Shown: piece by piece, positions 1-8,636 of the stretch
Layout of the letters: every line of letters starts with the position of its first letter
Numbering within the stretch: position 1 is the first letter of the stretch
NCBI GenBank assembly: GCA_029251525.1
Contig: JAQXDE010000032.1
Location: 248,001 to 312,000, forward strand
Direction of reading: 5' to 3'
Source of the DNA: Saprospiraceae bacterium
Lineage (GTDB): Bacteria > Bacteroidota > Bacteroidia > Chitinophagales > Saprospiraceae
Length of the DNA: 64,000 bases
The notes under the pieces: generated by a model
Told to the model about the DNA's origin: nothing
Database searches by the model: none
What the model saw: the letters and a program-made list of their open reading frames with translations, nothing else
Position numbers and translations under genes: made by a program

Positions 1-2
1 AT

Positions 3-1814
3 TATTATTTTAAGAATGATGGTTTGCAGAATCAAGCAGTATTATACGAACAAGAAACTTTAGACAGTCCATCAAAAATAGCTCTCGATCCTAATAGTTT
101 TTCTGATGACGGTACAACCTCTCTTGGTAGTTTAAGTTTTAATAAAACTGGAGACTTGTTGGCCTATCAAATTTCTGAGGGTGGTTCTGATTGGAGAACA
201 ATTCATGTTAAGGATTTGAATACAGGTGAAACGCTTGAGGACAAAGTCAATTGGGTAAAATTCTCAGCAATCAGTTGGTTTAAAGATGGTTTTTTCTATA
301 GTCGTTATCCAGAACCGGAAGAAGGAAAAGAGTTGTCTGCAAAAAATGAATTTCATCAGGTATATTTCCATAAGATCGGAACTGACCAAGCTGAAGATAT
401 ACTAACTTACTCAGATCGAGCAAATCCCTTACAAAATGTGTACACATCAACTACACAAGATGAACGATATCTAATTCTTTCTGTAGTTCAGTCTACAAGT
501 GGAAATGCTTTATATTTCAAAGACTTAAATAAACCCAACGCTGAATTTATTCCGATTTGGCAATCTTTTGACAATGATTTCTCTGTTGCTGATAACGATG
601 GAAATAATTTATTGGTGATGACAAATTATCAAGCTCCAAATAATCGAATTATTTCAATTGATACTGAAAATCCAGAGGAAGAAAATTGGAAAGTAGTTAT
701 TAAAGAAAGTAAAAATGATGCTTTGCAAGGAATTAAAATTATAGGTGGTAAAATCATTGCAACTTACATTCATAATGCTTCAAGTAAAGTTCAACTTCAC
801 AATCTAGATGGAGTATATGAATCTGACTTAAAGTTACCTGGTATTGGAACTGTTGGAGGATTTAATGGAAAAAAAGAGGATAATCAAGCATTCTTTTCTT
901 TTACCTCTTTTACTCGACCAACCACAGTTTTTAGCCTGGATATGCCCGCCAACAAAATTGCTGTTTTCAAAGCACCTAAAATTGATTTCAAATCTGATGA
1001 CTACACTACCGAACAAGTTTGGTTTAAAAGTTACGATGGGACAAAAGTTCCTATGTTTTTAACCTATAAAAAAGGTTTAAAATTGGATGGAAAAAGGCCA
1101 ACTCTACTATATGGATATGGTGGTTTTGACATTCCCGTTTTGCCCTCATTTAGGGTTTCAAATACTGTTCTGCTAGAAAACGGAGGAATATATGCTGTTG
1201 CTAATATTCGAGGTGGAGGAGAGTTTGGAAAAAAATGGCATAAAGCAGGAACATTAGAAAACAAGCAAAATGTATTCAATGATTTTATTTCAGCAGCAGA
1301 ATATTTGATTGCCCACAATTACACTACTCAAAAAAAACTAGCTATTCAAGGTGGTTCGAATGGTGGACTTTTAGTGGGCGCTTGCATGACACAACGACCT
1401 GATTTATTTCAAGTGGCATTTCCTCAAGTAGGTGTTTTGGATATGTTGCGTTATCATACATTCACAATTGGTTGGGCTTGGGCTACAGATTATGGAAGAA
1501 GTGATGACCCAGAAGCCTTTAAATATTTAATCAAATATTCTCCATTACACAACGTAAAAGAAACAGAATATCCTGCAACTATGGTTACAACCGCAGATCA
1601 TGATGACCGTGTAGTGCCAGCTCATTCCTTCAAGTTCATCTCAGAATTACAAAACAAACATCAAGGTGATAATCCAGTATTAATAAGAGTAGAAACGAGT
1701 GCCGGCCATGGGGCAGGTGTACCTACTGACAAACAAATTCAGACTGCAGCAGATATGTCTAGCTTTATGTTTTACAACATGAAAGAGGATGTGATTTATA
1801 ATTTTAAAAATTAA
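3..1814 (+). CDS. Prolyl oligopeptidase family serine peptidase (S9A), 5' end cut by window edge
   Basis: Cleaves short peptides, typically after proline. The reading frame is open to the window edge, with in-frame residues YYFKNDG before the first possible internal start at 24, so the N-terminus lies outside. What is visible is the end of the propeller lid (first ~330 residues) and the complete alpha/beta-hydrolase domain. The catalytic triad is present: Ser in GGSNGG (codon at 1356), Asp in DHDDRV (codon near 1602) and His in AGHGAG (codon at 1707). Length to the stop fits the S9A family, which runs to roughly 680-730 residues when complete. Whether it has a signal peptide cannot be seen. 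The next gene is 105 bp downstream on the same strand. Family identity is secure; the exact substrate is not. Confidence 0.95.
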   Translation, partial: YYFKNDGLQNQAVLYEQETLDSPSKIALDPNSFSDDGTTSLGSLSFNKTGDLLAYQISEGGSDWRTIHVKDLNTGETLEDKVNWVKFSAISWFKDGFFYSRYPEPEEGKELSAKNEFHQVYFHKIGTDQAEDILTYSDRANPLQNVYTSTTQDERYLILSVVQSTSGNALYFKDLNKPNAEFIPIWQSFDNDFSVADNDGNNLLVMTNYQAPNNRIISIDTENPEEENWKVVIKESKNDALQGIKIIGGKIIATYIHNASSKVQLHNLDGVYESDLKLPGIGTVGGFNGKKEDNQAFFSFTSFTRPTTVFSLDMPANKIAVFKAPKIDFKSDDYTTEQVWFKSYDGTKVPMFLTYKKGLKLDGKRPTLLYGYGGFDIPVLPSFRVSNTVLLENGGIYAVANIRGGGEFGKKWHKAGTLENKQNVFNDFISAAEYLIAHNYTTQKKLAIQGGSNGGLLVGACMTQRPDLFQVAFPQVGVLDMLRYHTFTIGWAWATDYGRSDDPEAFKYLIKYSPLHNVKETEYPATMVTTADHDDRVVPAHSFKFISELQNKHQGDNPVLIRVETSAGHGAGVPTDKQIQTAADMSSFMFYNMKEDVIYNFKN

Positions 1815-1919
1815 CAGTAAGTGGTGAATGGTTTACTTTTCCTAGGCTTGTACTTGATTTTTGGTATTTTAGAAAAAATAACTATTCACCATTACTAGTA
1901 TCCTCTTAAAACCACATCT

Positions 1920-2450
1920 ATGAAAATTCAAAGAATCGAGGAGTATAAAATCAATAATATATACCACATTCAAATTCTTGAATTACTTAAGATGTGTTTT
2001 TCCTCATATCCTTCAAATCAATCATTCTACAAACAATTTCCCAGTTTTCGATTTTTGGCATTTGAAGAAAAAAAGTTGGTCGCTCATTTAGCTATAATTC
2101 ACAGGTTAATTAAAATTGGTGGGGAAAATGCTATTATTTTTGGTGTTTCAGATTTATGTGTTCATCCTGATTTTCAAAATAAGAAAATTGCAAGTACATT
2201 TTTAGATAAATTAGAAAGCTTAGGAAAAAAACACCAGATTAATTTTATTACTCTGATCGCCCAAGATCAAAATCTTTATAAAAAAAATGGATTTCAAAAA
2301 GTAAATAATAATTGTAGATGGTTGATTATTAACGAGACCCAATCACTTGGAGTTGTCCAGCGAAATTTAGATGGAGCATTGATGATTAAAGCTTTAACTA
2401 AAAAAAGATGGGGTGCTGGAATTGTAGACTTCCAAGGTTGTCTGTTTTGA
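1920..2450 (+). CDS. GNAT-family N-acetyltransferase
   Basis: Predicted acyl-CoA-dependent acetyltransferase, 176 residues, cytoplasmic. The GNAT core is visible around residues 75-130: a beta-strand ending in VSDLCVHPDFQNKKIAS, a degenerate form of the acetyl-CoA-binding motif (QNKKIA in place of Q/RxxGxG/A), then a helix and the later strand with LYKKNGFQKV, the usual 'Y-x-x-x-GF' signature. The acceptor substrate cannot be predicted. It starts with ATG at 1920 and has no signal peptide. The M1 peptidase gene follows after 190 bp without an obvious terminator between them. Confidence 0.8.
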   Translation: MKIQRIEEYKINNIYHIQILELLKMCFSSYPSNQSFYKQFPSFRFLAFEEKKLVAHLAIIHRLIKIGGENAIIFGVSDLCVHPDFQNKKIASTFLDKLESLGKKHQINFITLIAQDQNLYKKNGFQKVNNNCRWLIINETQSLGVVQRNLDGALMIKALTKKRWGAGIVDFQGCLF

Positions 2451-2640
2451 AATTTTTAAACTCTACACTTAAAAAAATTTAATCTTTAACTTTTATTTAA
2501 TTATTAAATCAGACAATTAAAGGCATACTCGATTATAAAAAATCACAGTTTTGTAAAAACTCTCTATCATCCCCTCTGAATTCATTACATTTTACTAATT
2601 TCGTTATGAAAAGCGATCTTTTACAATTACGTACTATAAG

Positions 2641-4638
2641 ATGAAATATAAACTCTTTTTACTTTTTCTTTTGTTTACCTGCCTAGGTTTCCAATCCTCG
2701 AAAAAAGCTCCGCTTTCTGCTCAAATTGCCAATTACGATATTAGAGTTAAACTAGATATAAATCAAAAAAAATTAATTGCTCATACTAAATTGGTTTGGA
2801 AAAACCCTTCCGCTGACACTGTATCTGATCTACAATTCCACCTCTATTATAATGCTTTTAAAAATTCAGAGACTACTTTTTTTTCTGAAAAGGGGCTTCC
2901 CTCCCTTTTTAAAACTTCCTTGAAGGATGATTGTAATTGGAGTTGGGTTGAGATTCAAAACATGACAGATAAGTATGGAAATAATCTAGCCTCTAACATG
3001 CACTATATTCAACCTGATGATGATAATAAATCAGATCAAACAGTGCTAAGAGTGCCACTTCCAAAACCTGTTTTACCTAACGAATCTATCGAAATTGAAT
3101 TTGATTGGATTGGAAAAATCCCCAAAACGATGATTAGAACTGGTCATAATATGGATTTCTATTTTATGGCACAATGGTATCCAAAAGTAGGTGTCTATGA
3201 ACCTGCAGGAATGCGATATGCCGAAAAAGGAGGATGGAATTGTCATCAATACCATTCAAGCGGAGAGTATTATGGAGAGTTTGGAAATTATAAAGTAGAT
3301 ATGACTGTTCCCGAAAATTATATGGTTGGATCAAGTGGTACCCAACCTAATCCCCCCAAAAACAATGGTGATCAAACAACAACATGGAGTTTTGAAGTAA
3401 ATGATGTAATTGATTTTGCTTGGGGTGCTTCTCCTCATTTTGTGGAAAGCAAAATGAATTGGAAAGGTATTAAAATTCGACTCCTTACCTACCCCGAGCA
3501 TGTACATTTCAAAGAAAGATATTTTTCGATTTTGCCTCAAGCCTTAGAATTTTTTGAAGATAATTTTGAAAGATACCCATACCCTAGTTTAACGATAATT
3601 GCACCTCCTTTCCACGGACTTTACACAGGAGGAATGGAATATCCAACATTGATTACTACATTAAATAGTTGTTTGCTGCCTACTGGTGTCCGGTCAACAG
3701 AAATTTTGACAGTTCATGAATTTGTGCATCAATATTTCCAACAAATCGTCGGAACAAATGAGATGGAAGAAGCCTGGATGGATGAGGGAATTACGAACTT
3801 TTATGAGGGTGTGATTATGGATAAAATTTATGGTGAGAAAAGCTCGACCATCGATTTCATGGGTATAAAAGCTGGTAATGCTGAAAGTGATCGAGTAAGT
3901 TATTTTAATATGGAAAATCCAGCGATTGCCCCAAACTCATTGAACAGTTGGGAATTCCCCGGTGGCTCTTACCACACCATCCAATATAGTAAATCAGCAG
4001 TATGGCTAAATACTCTGAAAAAAATTGTTGGGGAAAAAACTTTTAAAGAAGCGATGAAAACTTATTATTTTCGCTGGAAATTTAAGCACCCAAGTGCAAA
4101 AGATTTCGTCAATGTAATAAATGAAGTAGTTGCTAAAAATCACCCTGAAGAATTTGGTGATGGTATGAATTGGTTTTTTCAACAAGTGTTATATGGTACC
4201 GAAATATGTGATTACGCAATTTCCTCCATTTCCAATAACAATAAAATTACATCTTCCGGGATCTTTGATAATTTAGAAGAATGTGAGAAATCTGAATTTG
4301 CAAAAAATGAAAATAATGAAGAAATTTTTATTTCAACTGTAGTAGTTCAACGTCTTGGAAACATGACTTTGCCTATGGAAATACTAGTCCGGTTTGAAGA
4401 TGGAAAAGAGTTTTTAGAAAAATGGGATGGAATTGCTACTATGACAACCTTTAGTTATGAAAGTACTCAAAAAATTGAATGTGCTGAAATTGACCCTTAT
4501 CATAAAATACCATTAGATAAAAACCTACTCAATAATAGTTTCACCAGTAAACCTAATTTAAGTGGTGTTCGAAAATATGTCAATGAATTTCTTTTTTGGA
4601 TGCAGAATGCAATGGAAGGTTTGGGGATGTTAATTTAG
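2641..4638 (+). CDS. M1-family zinc metallopeptidase (aminopeptidase N-like), exported
   Basis: Predicted zinc aminopeptidase of 665 residues. A short hydrophobic N-terminus (residues 1-17) looks like a signal peptide, so the enzyme is probably periplasmic or surface-located. The zinc site is the classical HEXXH-18-E: His359, Glu360, His363 and Glu382 (HEFVH and DEG). The exopeptidase motif is seen as GGMEYP at residues 330-335, a variant of the usual GxMEN. The N-terminal beta-domain covers roughly residues 25-250, the catalytic domain 250-520, and a C-terminal part follows. Family members range from about 600 to 900 residues, so this is a short form without the large C-terminal helical domain. 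It is followed closely by a membrane-protein gene and may be co-transcribed with it. Confidence 0.92.
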   Translation: MKYKLFLLFLLFTCLGFQSSKKAPLSAQIANYDIRVKLDINQKKLIAHTKLVWKNPSADTVSDLQFHLYYNAFKNSETTFFSEKGLPSLFKTSLKDDCNWSWVEIQNMTDKYGNNLASNMHYIQPDDDNKSDQTVLRVPLPKPVLPNESIEIEFDWIGKIPKTMIRTGHNMDFYFMAQWYPKVGVYEPAGMRYAEKGGWNCHQYHSSGEYYGEFGNYKVDMTVPENYMVGSSGTQPNPPKNNGDQTTTWSFEVNDVIDFAWGASPHFVESKMNWKGIKIRLLTYPEHVHFKERYFSILPQALEFFEDNFERYPYPSLTIIAPPFHGLYTGGMEYPTLITTLNSCLLPTGVRSTEILTVHEFVHQYFQQIVGTNEMEEAWMDEGITNFYEGVIMDKIYGEKSSTIDFMGIKAGNAESDRVSYFNMENPAIAPNSLNSWEFPGGSYHTIQYSKSAVWLNTLKKIVGEKTFKEAMKTYYFRWKFKHPSAKDFVNVINEVVAKNHPEEFGDGMNWFFQQVLYGTEICDYAISSISNNNKITSSGIFDNLEECEKSEFAKNENNEEIFISTVVVQRLGNMTLPMEILVRFEDGKEFLEKWDGIATMTTFSYESTQKIECAEIDPYHKIPLDKNLLNNSFTSKPNLSGVRKYVNEFLFWMQNAMEGLGMLI

Positions 4639-4695
4639 TAACAAAGTATTGGATTGCTTTATCAAAAAAAGTCTAATACATCCATCATCAAGAAA

Positions 4696-5559
4696 ATGAT
4701 AATAATAAAATCTTACCGCTCAGGTTGGAAAAAAGTTTGGAAAAATAAAAAAATGTGGGTGCTGTTGTATTTGCTTAACTTTGCGTTTGCATTATTGTCT
4801 GCAGTACCATTTTCAGGTTTCCTGAGTAAATCTATTGGGCATTCATTAGCTAATTTAAATATGTTGAATAGCTTCGACTATACATTTATTTCAGACCTAG
4901 TGAGAGAATATGAAAGTGGACTCTCAGTTATAATGAATTTATCAGTGGGAATTATTCTTTTGTTCTTTATATTTTCAATTTTTTGGATGGGAGGTATTTT
5001 GTCTATCTTAAAAAACAAGGAAAATAATTATTCTTTTCGACAGTTTTGGCAAGGAAGCACCGTTTATTTTTGGAAACTAACTAGATTGACCTTTTATTTT
5101 AGTTGTTTTCAAATCATAATTTTTGGCTTTTTTGCATTCTTATTTTTGCGGCAAGGTATTTCACCGTTCGAAATAAAAAGTGAAATTTCAATTATTAAAT
5201 CTATCGCGATTCTTCTACCTATATACATTTCATTTGCCATAATAATTTTCATGATTCAAGACTATGCAAAGATTCATATAGTTCATGATAATAGAAAACT
5301 TATTTTTCAATCTATCAAAAATGCTTTTCAATTTGTTTTAAAAAACTTTGGAAAATGTTTCGGCTTGTATCTTTTCAACCTTGTGACCTTTGCAGCATTT
5401 TTTGGAATCTATTGGTCTTTGAGCAATAGTTTTAAAAGTGATTCTTCTCCTACAATAGCTCTCTTATTTATAATTGGGCAATCATTCATTTTTAGTCGAA
5501 TTGCTGTCAAAATTCTAAACTTAGGAAGCGCAATGGAGTTGTACCATACTGAATCCTAA
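4696..5559 (+). CDS. Multi-pass membrane protein of unknown function
   Basis: About 287 residues from the ATG at 4696; a TTG at 4654 is in frame but would add a polar stretch (LYQKKSNTSIIKK) with no merit. The protein begins with a basic, aromatic stretch (SYRSGWKKVWKNKKMW) and then has about six hydrophobic segments, including LLYLLNFAFALLSAVPF, ILLFFIFSIFWMGGIL, IIIFGFFAFLFL, AILLPIYISFAIIIF, LYLFNLVTFAAFFGIYW and the last near ALLFIIGQSFIF. This layout resembles Bacteroidota inner-membrane proteins annotated only as hypothetical. It lies 57 bp after the M1 peptidase on the same strand and may be co-transcribed with it. No catalytic motif is visible and I assign no function. Confidence 0.75.
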   Translation: MIIIKSYRSGWKKVWKNKKMWVLLYLLNFAFALLSAVPFSGFLSKSIGHSLANLNMLNSFDYTFISDLVREYESGLSVIMNLSVGIILLFFIFSIFWMGGILSILKNKENNYSFRQFWQGSTVYFWKLTRLTFYFSCFQIIIFGFFAFLFLRQGISPFEIKSEISIIKSIAILLPIYISFAIIIFMIQDYAKIHIVHDNRKLIFQSIKNAFQFVLKNFGKCFGLYLFNLVTFAAFFGIYWSLSNSFKSDSSPTIALLFIIGQSFIFSRIAVKILNLGSAMELYHTES

Positions 5560-5578
5560 ACCTCTTTCCTCAATATTT

Positions 5579-6502
5579 TCACTTGTTAGATCGATAAAAA
5601 TGGAAAATCGGAATATCCACAGAAATAGTAGCTCCAAATCTCCAAGCGTTGGGTTGTAACTTATTATCTTGGTCCGTAATTTTTTGAAGAAGTGGTGTGT
5701 ACTGTGCTCCTAACATAAATGCCATCGGCGTATTTCCAATTCCCCATACTGCATGAATACCAGGTGAAATAATTTGTTCCCATTTAATTTCTTCTGAAAA
5801 CCCTTCCCCTTCTGAATTAGTCCATCGGTAACTAAGTGCAGCTCCAATATCAACTATTGGAACATAAAAAGAAAAAGAGTGTCCTTTCGCATTCACTCCA
5901 TAGAAATTGTTTCCCCAATTTAATGATAAACCAATTGGAGTAGTTACACCATATTGTAGGTTCAGATTCTGCTTCACCGGAATTTAAGGATATTCCAGCT
6001 GCAAATTCAACTATTTCTTCCTGGTATTTTTCCTCTGATTCTACTTCTTCAAACTTGTATTTCAAATCGTATTTAACCCTAAACAACTCATGTCAGAATA
6101 AGATATCACCACTTTCTCTTCATTCAAATAAGCTTGAAAACTTTCTGGAAATAAAGAATCACATTCCAATAATAAATGATAATCTTCTTCATTAATTTTA
6201 ATTTTCTTTTCATCGTTTTGTTGAATGTATCTTCTTAATTCATCAATACCATAAGTAGAAAATTTAGAATAATCAAAATCTTCTCGAAAGGGGTTTTCTA
6301 TAAAAAGTGCCACTAAATCCACCTGGGCTTTTTCTGTTATGTTAAAGTCTTTTTTTTTAACATAGATTTCTGTTAATTCTTGTCAATCTTCTCTTTGCAA
6401 AAATTCTTCATTTTAGAGTAAGACTTTTGTAGCCTTAAAAGCTTTCTGAGATAAAACAAAAAATGGAAAACAGAAAAATAATTGAAGTAGATTGAATTTC
6501 AT
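5579..6502 (-). pseudogene. Decayed gene for an exported, possibly beta-barrel protein (two stops, two frameshifts)
   Basis: Reading the minus strand from an ATG at 6502 gives a good signal peptide (MKFNLLQLFFCFPFFVLSQ), then an in-frame TAA at 6413-6415 (codon 30) and TGA at 6383-6385 (codon 40). The frame is then open from codon 41 to about 6062. A shift in the overlap 6062-6086 leads into a second open frame, and a further shift near 5965-5990 into a third that ends at 5579. The three fragments join into one ~305-residue protein without gaps or overlaps in sense. The C-terminal part (YGVTTPIGLSLNWG ... GATISVDIPIFHFY) has alternating hydrophobic strands ending in aromatics, as in outer-membrane beta-barrels. 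The TGA replaces what is most simply a Trp codon (EDWQEL). I read this as a pseudogene rather than recoding because both stop types and two shifts occur together. Sequencing error could explain part of it. Confidence 0.8.
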
Positions 6503-6588
6503 TATGGAGTTGGTTTGTTTTGAAGAAGTAGAGGAGAATCCTGTAAATATGTGTTTTGTAAATTAATAAAACAAAATATCAAAATAAA

Positions 6589-6622
6589 AAAAGCTACCGA
6601 CAAATCAATGCCAATAGCTTTT
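6589..6622 (-). terminator. Probable terminator of the 6680-8437 lipoprotein gene
   Basis: Downstream of the minus-strand lipoprotein gene, the arms AAAAGCTA and TAGCTTTT form an 8-bp stem with an 18-nt loop. On the minus strand the 3' arm runs into a T-rich tract. Confidence 0.5.
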
Positions 6623-6679
6623 CAAATTACTGTTATCAAAATCAGTAAACAGTTTTAATTAAGCTTTCATTTATATTAT

Positions 6680-8437
6680 CTAAAATTGTCTTATCGCTTT
6701 CCAAGATCCTGTAATTGGAAGAGTACCTCCTCCATTTGGATCATCAATATTACCTATAAATGTTCCAGAATTAGTCTCTCCAATTACTGCGGAATATTGA
6801 TCAACCGTTACTGTCATATCTGTTCCATTTACGAATGTTCCATTTGCAGTAGAGAAGTAAAAGCCGATTACATCAAATGTTCCAGGGCCATCAATAATGG
6901 CTTGTAAAGAACACGAATTTTGATTAGCATCACTTCCATATAAATAGTGATAACCTACACCTGTACCCAATGAATCAAAAAGAGAAACAGACTCTGTCAA
7001 AGTGAAAGTTGTTCCATTATAATCATAGATGATATACTGTGCTAAAGAAATACAACCTTGTAATTCACCGAAATCAACAGTACTTGAAGCAGTAAATAAA
7101 GTCGCATCACTTTGGGTAAAATCATCTAAATCTACTGCTGTAATTTCAACATCAGTTGCAGTTCCACAATGAGTAAAAGTATAATCTATCGTTCCGTCAG
7201 TTGTATAAGCATAGTACTGTGCCCAGCCTAATTTGATTTTTGCATAACCGTTTACTATTGGATTATTGTCGCAATCAACTAACGTTCCACTTACATTCAT
7301 TGAGTTATCGATAACTGCTGAAGGATCAATATTGATAGGATCTAGAGTCATATCTGTTGTAAATGGTCCAACCTCAGCAGTATAAATTGCATCGCCACAA
7401 TTAGTATATCCTGCAGGATAAATATTTAAAGTGAATGTTGTATTAGTTGGAACTTGCCCTGAAAATATGCCTCCTGAATTGGTTACATCACAAGCTGTAT
7501 ATTCCCATCCTTGACCACTATCAAAATTTAAACAAACATTAGCACCTTCTAAACTTAATCCTTCTAACAATACACTTCCGTCCAAGTAAATTAAGTCCCA
7601 GTTAACGTCACAATTCCAAAAAGTAAAGTGAGCAACCTCTCCTACATATTCGTTGCCTTGTAAGGTTGCTTTTCCTTCTTCTTTCCATACTCCATTCGTT
7701 TCGTCAAAAAACCAAAGTGGAATTTCAGCAGGTGCTGAACTTGTTTGTCCACTTGCAACTGGCATCGTTAATTGTACTGTTTTGCCATCAGCTACATTTA
7801 ATAATTCTCCGCTACTTCCTAATAATTCTACGGCAACCATTCCATAAGAAGTCAAACCTTCTTCTACATTATCAGTTGTAATTCCTCGAAGATCTCCAGG
7901 CATGATTAAAGAGAGGTTATCAACAGTTGGATCTAAATATTGGGCAGCTACTTCAACTGTTCCTGTGTATAAATTTCCATTTGCATCGGCAATTGCATTT
8001 GCAGGAAATTCTAATTTCACTCCTTCTGGAGTTGTAACTGTTCCTCCACTTGCTCCAACAGTTCCTTGTATTATTTTTTCTAAAAGACTAATTTTTACAT
8101 TAGATCGTTGGTTGGCGTATGCGAAGAAAGTTCGAGAACCGTGGAAAAATCCAGCTTTTTCAACCTTTACAAATGCTCTGTTTTCAGGGACAGTCACATT
8201 TTCAAATTTAAAAATTCCATTAGCATCAGTTGTCGTTGTTTCAGTTCCAAAACTTACCGTAGCATCTGAAATTGCAGCATTATTTATATCAACAACTTGT
8301 CCTGCTACAGAGGTATTTACATTTATAAAATTTCTTGTAGTATCAATTGGTGGTGTTAAATCCTCCACTATTGGATCTTTTTTACATGAGGTAAACATGA
8401 TCATACCTGCTAACACGAAAAGAATATTTTTTTTCAT
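6680..8437 (-). CDS. Large lipoprotein with carboxypeptidase-like and ZU5-like domains
   Basis: About 585 residues from the ATG at 8437, which directly opens a lipoprotein signal (MKKNILFVLAGMIMFTSC, lipobox FTSC). An upstream in-frame start at 8488 would place 17 polar residues before the signal and is unlikely. After the lipid-anchored Cys comes a carboxypeptidase-regulatory-like beta-sandwich (about residues 37-115, GQVVDINNAAISDATVSFG). Next is a segment beginning GGTVTTPEGVKLEFPANAI, which resembles the start of ZU5-like domains, and then several beta-rich repeats containing conserved Cys and Asp residues. Such proteins are usually tethered to the outer membrane and have no known enzymatic activity. 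The gene stands alone, 140 bp from the decayed gene downstream and about 200 bp from the efflux operon. Confidence 0.75.
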   Translation of the reverse strand: MKKNILFVLAGMIMFTSCKKDPIVEDLTPPIDTTRNFINVNTSVAGQVVDINNAAISDATVSFGTETTTTDANGIFKFENVTVPENRAFVKVEKAGFFHGSRTFFAYANQRSNVKISLLEKIIQGTVGASGGTVTTPEGVKLEFPANAIADANGNLYTGTVEVAAQYLDPTVDNLSLIMPGDLRGITTDNVEEGLTSYGMVAVELLGSSGELLNVADGKTVQLTMPVASGQTSSAPAEIPLWFFDETNGVWKEEGKATLQGNEYVGEVAHFTFWNCDVNWDLIYLDGSVLLEGLSLEGANVCLNFDSGQGWEYTACDVTNSGGIFSGQVPTNTTFTLNIYPAGYTNCGDAIYTAEVGPFTTDMTLDPINIDPSAVIDNSMNVSGTLVDCDNNPIVNGYAKIKLGWAQYYAYTTDGTIDYTFTHCGTATDVEITAVDLDDFTQSDATLFTASSTVDFGELQGCISLAQYIIYDYNGTTFTLTESVSLFDSLGTGVGYHYLYGSDANQNSCSLQAIIDGPGTFDVIGFYFSTANGTFVNGTDMTVTVDQYSAVIGETNSGTFIGNIDDPNGGGTLPITGSWKAIRQF

Positions 8438-8636
8438 CTGAATTGAATTTTTAAATGATTTATAAAAATGATTTTTGAATTGAAACAAGAAAGAAGTTTT
8501 CTTATTTGCTTAACAATTAGGTACACGAGAAATTGGGTGGGAAAAGTTGGGTCAAATCTAACTTATTATTAAAAATAAATAAAATGACATACAGTAAAGA
8601 CTAGGCATACCTTCTTTACACAGGAGTTTTTAAATT

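Noticed and set aside
1822-1891. Inverted repeat TGGTGAATGGTT / AACTATTCACCA after the prolyl oligopeptidase gene
   Set aside because: Loop of about 46 nt and no T-run; a poor terminator and possibly chance.
6383-6415. In-frame TGA read as selenocysteine or Trp (recoding) in the decayed gene
   Set aside because: A TAA lies ten codons away and two frameshifts follow; decay explains all four, recoding only one.
7902-8441. 179-codon plus-strand frame opposite the large lipoprotein
   Set aside because: Antisense shadow of a strongly supported gene; the translation has no domain or signal consistent with a protein.
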